From: Perilla frutescens
Lineage: Eukaryota > Streptophyta > Magnoliopsida > Lamiales > Lamiaceae
Direction: 5' to 3'
DNA: 64,000 nucleotides
NCBI GenBank assembly: GCA_026008535.1
Contig: BRKX01000004.1
Coordinates: 39,312,501 to 39,376,500 of the forward strand
Shown here piece by piece: positions 57,521-64,000 of this stretch. Position 1 is the stretch's first letter. The number at the start of each line of letters is the position of its first letter. A program made the position numbers and the translations under genes. The notes under the pieces are model-generated. The model searched no databases. It had not been told where the DNA came from and saw only the letters and a list, made by a program, of their open reading frames with translations.

Positions 57521-58239
57521 ATTTGATCTTTTCATAAAGAAACTCTTTTCTCTGAACATTATGCTTTTTTCAAACAAACAACTTCCTGTAAATATTTTTT
57601 TTTATTTTCCATATTTTTTTTTTATTTTCTTTTAGCCAACTTTATGCTTTATGTTTGCTCTTACTGTTTTGCATGTGCCCGTGTTATGCGTTTCACTTTA
57701 ATTTGATGTCTTTGAAATGATGTGAACTGCAAGCGTTGGCACATATGCATAGAATAAGAGTTAAATAAAATAAATAATGATAGTTTTGAAAGTACCTTTT
57801 TGAGATCGTAGTTGGGATTCAGGATTCATTCTTAAATTCTGAATTTATTGGCTTGAGTGTCGGGGCCCTCATGACTTGATTTTGGAGGTCAAGTTTTATG
57901 CTTCGAATTCGAGTTTGAGGTTCTCGAATTCAAGGCTCTTTAGAACTCTGGGGGCTGGATCCCCTGTGCTTGAGGTTCTGTTAGTTACTCCGATGCTCAA
58001 GTCAGTATATAAACATCTTAAATAGCAAAAAATTTAGAAATTAAACGAATGAATACATTACTCCATTGGTCGAGAAGATGATTTTAGGATCGAGATCCCA
58101 TTGTTCTCTTGAGGGTCGGGACCCCTGTGCTTGGGGTTCTGTTAGTTACTCCGACGCTCAAGTCAGTAAACAAAATTTAAAAAGAAATCACATTGAATAA
58201 AAAAAATGAGACTAGGAGTTCTAGAAATGATATTGTTTT
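57521..58239. other. 3' region of element H between pol and antisense ORF
   Basis: No coding sequence. Contains T-rich DNA (57,590-57,640) and two direct copies, about 157 bases apart, of CCCCTGTGCTTGRGGTTCTG and TTACTCCGAYGCTCAAGTCA (57,960-58,010 and 58,120-58,168). The second motif recurs in the LTR at about 53,870-53,892. Confidence 0.6.
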
Positions 58240-60170
58240 AAATGTAGCGCGTTTCAGCTGTTGGCTATGGGTCGGCCTCCCTAGTTCGGAGCTTATAGGC
58301 TCCGTTTCTGATGACCTTTTTGATCTGGTATGGACCTTCCCAGTTTCGTGCCATTTTTCCGGCTCCACTTTCCTTCGTATTTTGGAAAACTTTTCTGAGC
58401 ACCCAATCTCCGACCTGAAATGTTCGAAGCCTTGTATTTTTGTCGATGTGTCAGCTTATCATTTGTTAGTATGCTACTATTTTCATCGCCGCCTGATCTC
58501 AGAGCTCGTCAATCGAGTCGAGATTTACTTCGAGCTCCTTGTTGTTTGATTGATTGGACTATTCTATTCGGGTTGTACTGATCTCCGCTTCTGCAGGCAA
58601 CACTACTTCCGAACCATATGTTAGGGCGAATGGGGTCTCTCCCGTGCTCGTCCTCGAGATCGTTCTGTAGGACCACAGAACTCCTGGGAGTTGCTGGACC
58701 CATTAATTTTTATGTTCGGATAGTCTTTTCTTTAGGATGTTTAGGATTGTCTTGTTTATGGCTTCAGCTTGACCGTTTGCTGCGGGGTACCTTGGGGTAG
58801 AGAATGAGAGCTTGATGTTCCATTCTTTGTAGAAGTCTTAAAATCTCGTGCTTATGAACTGGGACCCGTTGTCTGTCACGACCTCCCTGGGAATTCCGAA
58901 CCTGCATAAAATATGTTTCCATAAAAAAATTTGTACCTCCGTGTCTCTGATCCGTGCGAAGGCTTCGGCCCCCACTTGGTAAAGTAGTCCGTTAGCACCA
59001 GAATATAACATTTCTAATTTTCACCTTTGGATAGTGGCCCTACGATGTCCCTCCCCCATTTCATGAACGACCATGGGATGACTACGGTGTGTAGGCGTTC
59101 TGGGGACATGTAATTTGTCTGTGCGAACCTCTGACATCGGTCACATGCCTTGGCGTAGTTTCTTACATCTGTTCACATGGTTGGCCAGTAGAACCCGGAT
59201 GTTAGAGCTCGGTTGGCTAGGCTTTTGTATCCTAAGTAGTTTTCGCATTCGCCCTTGTGAAGCTCGTTTAGGATGTATTTAGCCTGTATGGGGCTAACAT
59301 ATTTCAAATAAGGCCCTGAAAAAGACTTTTTGTATAGGGATCCGGAGATCATGGCGAATTTTGGAGCCTTAGCCTTGATCCATCTTGCCTCGATGGGGTC
59401 TTCGGAGAGCTCATTTTCTACTATATATATGATGAGTGGGGTCATCCAGTTTGCACCGTTCTCGATGGGTAGAATTTCTGAACCTTCTTCTTTCCATATG
59501 GCTGGCCATTTTTCATATAACACTGGGATGTTTTTAGCTTCGGTAGTTTCGATTGCTGACCCTAAATTTGCTAAGGTATCGGTGTGTCTGTTGTCCTCTC
59601 TCGTGATGTGTTGGGCTTCGATCTTTTCAAACTTTGCAGCTGTTTCTTTTGCTATGGCGAGATAAGTGATCATTCTTGAATCTTTTGCCTGGAATTCTCC
59701 TTCGAATTGGTTTATTATTAGCCGAGAGTCACTTTGAATTCGGATCTTTCTGGCTCCGAGGTCACCAGCTAAGTTTAATCCTGCGATGAGGGCATCGTAC
59801 TCGGCTTCATTATTGGTTGCTTTAAATCCGCGTCGGATTGAGCGTTTGGTGGTTTTGCCTGTTAGGCTTATTAGAACCATGCCCAGACCACTCCCCTTCG
59901 AAGTGCTGGAGCCGTTGACTTGAAGGGTCCAGAGCTTCGAATTTTTTTTTCTTCTATGTTCATTGATTCGCCTTCTGCTCCGGTTTGGACCTCATAGGAA
60001 AAATCGATGATGAAGTCTAAAAGTACTTGAGATTTTATTGAGGTCCGGGGTATATAATGAATATCGTACTCCCCAAGCTCGATGGCCAACTTAGAGAGTC
60101 TTCCTGCAAGGTCTAATTTCTCAATACTATTTTGAGTAGGAATTCTGTGACCACTTTGATCGAATGGCTT
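58240..60170 (-). pseudogene. pol: Element H pol: RT end, second RNase H, integrase
   Basis: From 60,170: the classical RNase H end (AIELGEYDIHYIPRTSIKSQ), a frameshift near 59,875, then the Tat-specific second RNase H (59,880 to about 59,450) with ATNNEAEYDALIAGL and QSDSRLIINQFEG. The integrase zinc finger (59,260-59,100) has HKGECENY where HxGxCGNH is usual, so one zinc ligand is lost, followed by CDRCQRF. The core has catalytic residues at about 59,047 (DIVGPL), 58,870 (TDNGSQF) and 58,764 (NGQAEA). The C-terminal part runs to about 58,240. Several in-frame stops and at least two frameshifts. RT proper is beyond the insertion of element I. Confidence 0.88.
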
Positions 60171-60172
60171 TG

Positions 60173-63034
60173 TGTAGCGCCCCGGTCCCGAAAGACCGTG
60201 GAAATGGACGCCACGGGGGTGGGAATTAAGAAGCGGGAAAGAAATGGGGTAATTAAATTAATGACGGGGTGTTAATGCAAAAAAAAAAAAAATGTTTAGA
60301 ATACAATTTAACAACCGAGTATGCCAAAGGTAGGTTATGCCTTCCGAAAAATTAGACAGCATAACCTCTGTAACTAGAGCGAATCCCCGTTTATAACGGT
60401 TTATAAGAGAAGAATGGAAGCTGTAACAATTCAATAAGCCCTTTCATAGGTCAAACGGAAACAAATAACCAGATACCAACAATTAATAGACCCATTCATA
60501 GGTCGACAAAAGAAACATACACCAATATGTTGAACAAATGAAGCCCTTCCATAGGCCAAAATGAATGATCAAATAGACATAACGAAAGACGGACTTCCTC
60601 CCCTTGGAATAATTATGTAGCTAAGCATATGATACATGTTAACTAGGAAGTCAACAAATGTTCAGAATCAGAGAAGCAGAATCATATCAACAAAATACCA
60701 AGATCAGAGTTCTTAGCATTTAGCAAAAGAATACCATAAGTGCGAAAGCTCAATTCTTAACAGAATACTAACAAAAAGGGACAACGGAAAAATATGTAAA
60801 TCATAATAGCCCATATCTCAGCCTCGTCACATCCACGCTCCAGCCTACTGACCTGAAAATGTTTGAAAAGATTTGGGCTGAGTACTAATGCACTCAGTGG
60901 GCAAGTTTTACAATTCAAGTTATGCAAATCATTTTATTAAAGTAATCTATCTGTGTTCATGCAGGTAGTGAAACTTAGGAGGTTTAAAAGTTGGAAGCAA
61001 CCTAAGTTCACCAAAACATTTTATCGTGAAGCGCTTAAGAGTATAACCCGTCACTGCCCGCAACCCGAACTACATCACCGGCGCATAAAGTTGAGTATGG
61101 CCATAATATACCCAAAGAGTATAATCAATAAGTGTTTCATTTTAGTCTCACCGACAAGGAGTAGGGCAGGACAAACAATGCATGCATACTGTAGCTACTC
61201 ACATTGACACAGCGCTGGTATATGAGACTCCGACAACATACAGTAGCACGTAAATATTTAACACAGATAGTCACATATGCAATTTTAGCAAAGCAGAGCT
61301 TAATAACTCGAAAGATACAATTTAGAAAGATATAGTAGCCCACCTTATACATACAGAAGTCCTTCCCTGGTTCCCCTAGGCTAAGATGCTCTAACCATCT
61401 CGAGATTCAATCCTTCACTTTCCTCGTAAGTCGCGCAAATCCTACAAGGATCGATCTTCAGCTCAGAACGACTACTATATTTTCGGAAATTAATCTACTG
61501 TAATCCGAGCTATTATTTAATTTTATTCTTTTTAGAAATAGATTGGGCGACTCTAGAGACCTCGAATAATTCCGACAAAGAAGGAAATAAATTCCAAAAT
61601 ATTATTCTTGATTTATTGGGACCAACCGATTTAACAGGGGTCTCTTTTCAAAACTTGCCATTTTAATCGATTTTTATCAGATTTGTGCCACGGCACTTTC
61701 TAACCGTTCAAAAATTATGAAAATATTCAAGGACCATCCTATATATGCCAAGACTATAGTTTGAGAGTTTTAGAATTTTTCGATAACACATGACTCCAGT
61801 ATAAAAATAACTACTTATATTAAATAATCAATATTATTCAAAACCCATCCGAAAATTACGAAATTCGACGGGAGCATAGGAAATATTATTTAGAGCAACT
61901 TTTGAGAAGAAACTTTTTCGATTTGACGACCCAAAATGGGTGAAACGGGACAAAAACTCACAGATTTTAGCTGAAATGTATCGGTCTCGATTGAGATCGA
62001 TACTCGTTGGATTTTCGCTCAAAAGTACAATTTTTGATAGTGCAGAAAATAAGGAATTTAATGGTGTAATCAAATCAAAGATCGGACGGCTAGATCATAA
62101 ATTCGAAACTGACATATTTATAATATAATATTCGGATTCGGATTTCAAACGACGAGAAATCAAAAATCTATTCCGGTTAACTACAAGATCCAAATGATCA
62201 AAGGATATTTATAAAAAGAAGATTTCTAATACGACTATCCAGGAAGAGTAGATCTGAGATTTACATAAAATGAAAACGGGGAAAAATACCGAAAACTCAC
62301 AACATCAAAAATCAGAATCGGTAGAATTAAAGATAATCGAAATATAAGCATATTTAGAACTTGAAATTTCTAAATTCATCAGTCCGAATGACCAGAATCG
62401 GAGAAAGTACCTTCTCCGAGGAATTGGCGGCGGTCACGATGATTTTCCATCGTGATCATCCTTCGTGTCATCATTTCAATCATGTATTCGTGATCTACGC
62501 GTTGACACCTTCAAAATGACTATTTCAGAATTGAAATAGGAAACTAGAGTTGTATATTCTCTGGAAGCTGCTCGGCGTTTCGATTTTGAAAATGAATGAA
62601 AAATGAAACCTTAAGCTCCTATTTATAGAGGAAAAATAAATATGATAATAATGAATAAAAGAAAGAGGATAATGATGGAAAAAGAAAAAGATAATTAAGA
62701 ATAAGATAATCTTTTGAAAAAGAAATTGGATAATGACGGATGTGCCTTTTTCTATTAAATTTATTATTTTTCAACTTAAAGTTGTGCCAAGAGTTCATTT
62801 GAACTCGAAATTTGAAATTTCAAAGGTTGGCACGATTCTTGAAATATTTTCTATCAACCCGAGAAAAATATCATAACATATTTTTAAGGCAATTTTTGAC
62901 CAAATTAGATTTAACAGATTCCCCTGACTGCGATTTTCCTTTATTTGAGTCCTTTAAGGACCCAACTTATTTTCTAACTTACCAGAGGGTAATATAAGTT
63001 GAATAAAATCTTCTAAAATATTTCGGGGTATTAC
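60173..63034 (-). repeat. 3' LTR of element I
   Basis: 2,862 bp, TGTAGCGCCCCGGTCC at the outer edge and GGGGTATTACA at the inner. Organised like the LTRs of E (repeated 'CATTCATAGGTC' segments around 60,440-60,560, AT-rich body). The adjoining bases CTTTG (60,168-60,172) would be one half of the target duplication. No gene inside. Confidence 0.75.
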
Positions 63035-64000
63035 ATTCTACCCCCCTTAAATAAATTTCGTCCCGAAATTTCCATATCTTGAGAAGAAGTATCAAAGTAC
63101 ATCATCAGGGTTCAAAACCTGAATTTTTGTACTTGCAGCCTAGAACTGATATGGGTTTCCTATTCTTTAGGTTTATTTTCAACCTTTATCCCTCTTTCCG
63201 CTTTCTTCTTGGTCAAATACTTCTTTGAAGAGTCTATACTCGCTCTTCTTTTCCACGCAAATTTATCTTTCTGAAAGCCTAAACGTTCCCCATCTTTCTC
63301 TATCCTTTATGAGAGCTATCACAATGCACCGACTTCATATAATCTCCCCATGATTCGAATGAGAACACCCTTGGACGGTTGGATTATAAATTCTATCAGG
63401 TTCGAACTGTGTTTTATCTCTTTTCTTAAAATCTTGAGATTCGACGTTCACGTCTTCTTGAAGCGTGCTTGAATCGTATTTCCGATGCAAATTAGTCTTA
63501 TTTTCCTTGTTATACTATTCTCTTTTCTTTAAAGTGGTAATCTGACTGTCTGGCTCCCGCTAGTGATCACCTTCGCTTGCATGCACAATAAGAATCGCAT
63601 GTCTAGACTTTAACTGTAAGCTCGAAACTTGCTTGTTGACATCCATTGATCATCTTAAATGTTACGAACTAAGAAATTACTTTAGAAAGGTACTTTCGAT
63701 TTTGGAGAACACTAACTGATATTTTTTTTTTCGGTTCCATTCGTCATTATGGAATACTATCATTCGCTCTCCTAGCAATATACTTAAATGAATACTTCTA
63801 TAAGCTCCCTCTTCTATTTGAAGACTTACACTTAAGTTCTATGAGTGAGATTAAAATAAATCAAACACCTCTAAGTGAGAACTTTATCTGATCAACAACA
63901 GCTGGAAGAGAGGTAACACTAGGTTATTTATACCAAAAATATTACATTTTTAGAGGATTTATAACTCGAAGGATTCTCACATTTTACAAAGATATATGAG
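63035..64000 (-). other. Internal region of element I, no pol
   Basis: Begins with the polypurine tract (- strand AAGGGGGGTAGAA, 63,047-63,035). 63,060-63,540 has no recognisable chromodomain or integrase on the - strand. 63,540-64,000 matches the non-coding part of E at about 30,280-30,750. The element continues past the window. Confidence 0.6.

Larger units (their letters stand above)
53780..60172 (-). mobile_element. Element H: Tat-lineage Ty3/gypsy with antisense extra ORF
   Basis: On the - strand: end of pol (60,170-58,240) with the second, plant/archaeal-type RNase H that marks the Tat lineage, a repeat-containing 3' region, then a large extra ORF on the opposite (+) strand (55,481-57,520), then a 3' LTR (about 55,147-53,780). 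The 5' part is cut off at 60,172 by element I. An extra ORF in antisense between pol and 3' LTR is known from Tat relatives such as Grande (established knowledge). LTR edges are by eye. Confidence 0.75.
60173..64000 (-). mobile_element. Element I: Tekay-like element, 3' LTR and start of internal region
   Basis: LTR 60,173-63,034 (- strand TGTAATACCC to GGGGCGCTACA) is followed on its inner side by a polypurine tract and internal sequence to the window edge. From about 63,540 the internal part resembles element E at 30,280-30,430 (GATCACC..CACTTGCA, GCATGTCTAGACTTTAACTG-like), so it is the same lineage. In E this part is 3 kb from the LTR with pol between; here it is only 0.5 kb away, so pol is missing. 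Inserted into H at 60,172. Confidence 0.75.

Noticed and set aside
61834..62128. Overlapping ORFs on both strands in the LTR of element I
   Set aside because: LTR sequence with no domain; overlap on both strands indicates chance.

Overview
The window is a piece of a eukaryotic plant nuclear genome, almost certainly a eudicot. The evidence is the AT-rich intergenic DNA, plant-type LTR retrotransposons of the Ty3/gypsy lineages Athila, Tekay/Del and Tat, CACTA and hAT transposons, MITEs, a tRNA-derived SINE, and one intact plant BAHD acyltransferase gene. A lamiid such as a mint relative is possible from the look of the BAHD protein, but that is a weak inference. No prokaryotic, organellar or viral unit was seen.

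Layout. 1-17,380 is a nest of Athila-like elements. Element A (+ strand, 3' part, 1-6,827) is inserted in element B (- strand, pieces 6,828-8,760 and 13,365-17,380). B is also interrupted by element C (8,761-13,364), a non-autonomous element with LTRs, PBS and PPT but no gag-pol. 17,381-21,136 holds remnants: an LTR with a tRNA-Met primer site, a CACTA right end, an LTR scrap and the 3' end of a Ty1/copia element. 21,137-39,773 is element D, a second member of the non-coding family of C, flanked by a near-matching 5-bp duplication. Inside D sits element E (23,991-36,504), a Tekay/Del-type chromovirus with about 3.3-kb LTRs, a perfect GTAAA target duplication and a pol broken by stops. 39,774-40,586 is a second CACTA right end.

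40,587-53,780 is the least repeat-choked part. It carries the single convincing host gene, a BAHD acyltransferase (45,737-46,984, - strand), a possible degraded BAHD fragment 5 kb downstream of it, and many small DNA transposons: a hAT element 0.25 kb upstream of the gene's TATA box, several MITEs (one inserted into the terminal repeat of another) and a SINE with a 9-bp duplication. 53,780-60,172 is a Tat-lineage element H whose pol runs on the - strand, while an extra ORF with a 'putative gypsy type transposon' domain and coiled coil runs on the + strand with its own TATA box. 60,173-64,000 is the 3' LTR and start of the internal region of another Tekay-like element (I) that seems to lack pol and interrupts H.

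How it fits together. Nearly everything is explained by successive nested insertions followed by decay. LTR pairs read by eye differ least in C (about 1-2% outside a GC-rich block), more in E (about 6%) and most in D (about 9%), which agrees with E lying inside D. No previously unknown multi-gene system is evident. The most unusual items are the non-coding C/D family with hypervariable GC-rich islands, the antisense ORF and promoter arrangement in H, an 11-bp stem flanking a primer-binding site at 17,894-17,961, and strong enrichment of the 5-mer TGCCC/GGGCA across the A/B family.
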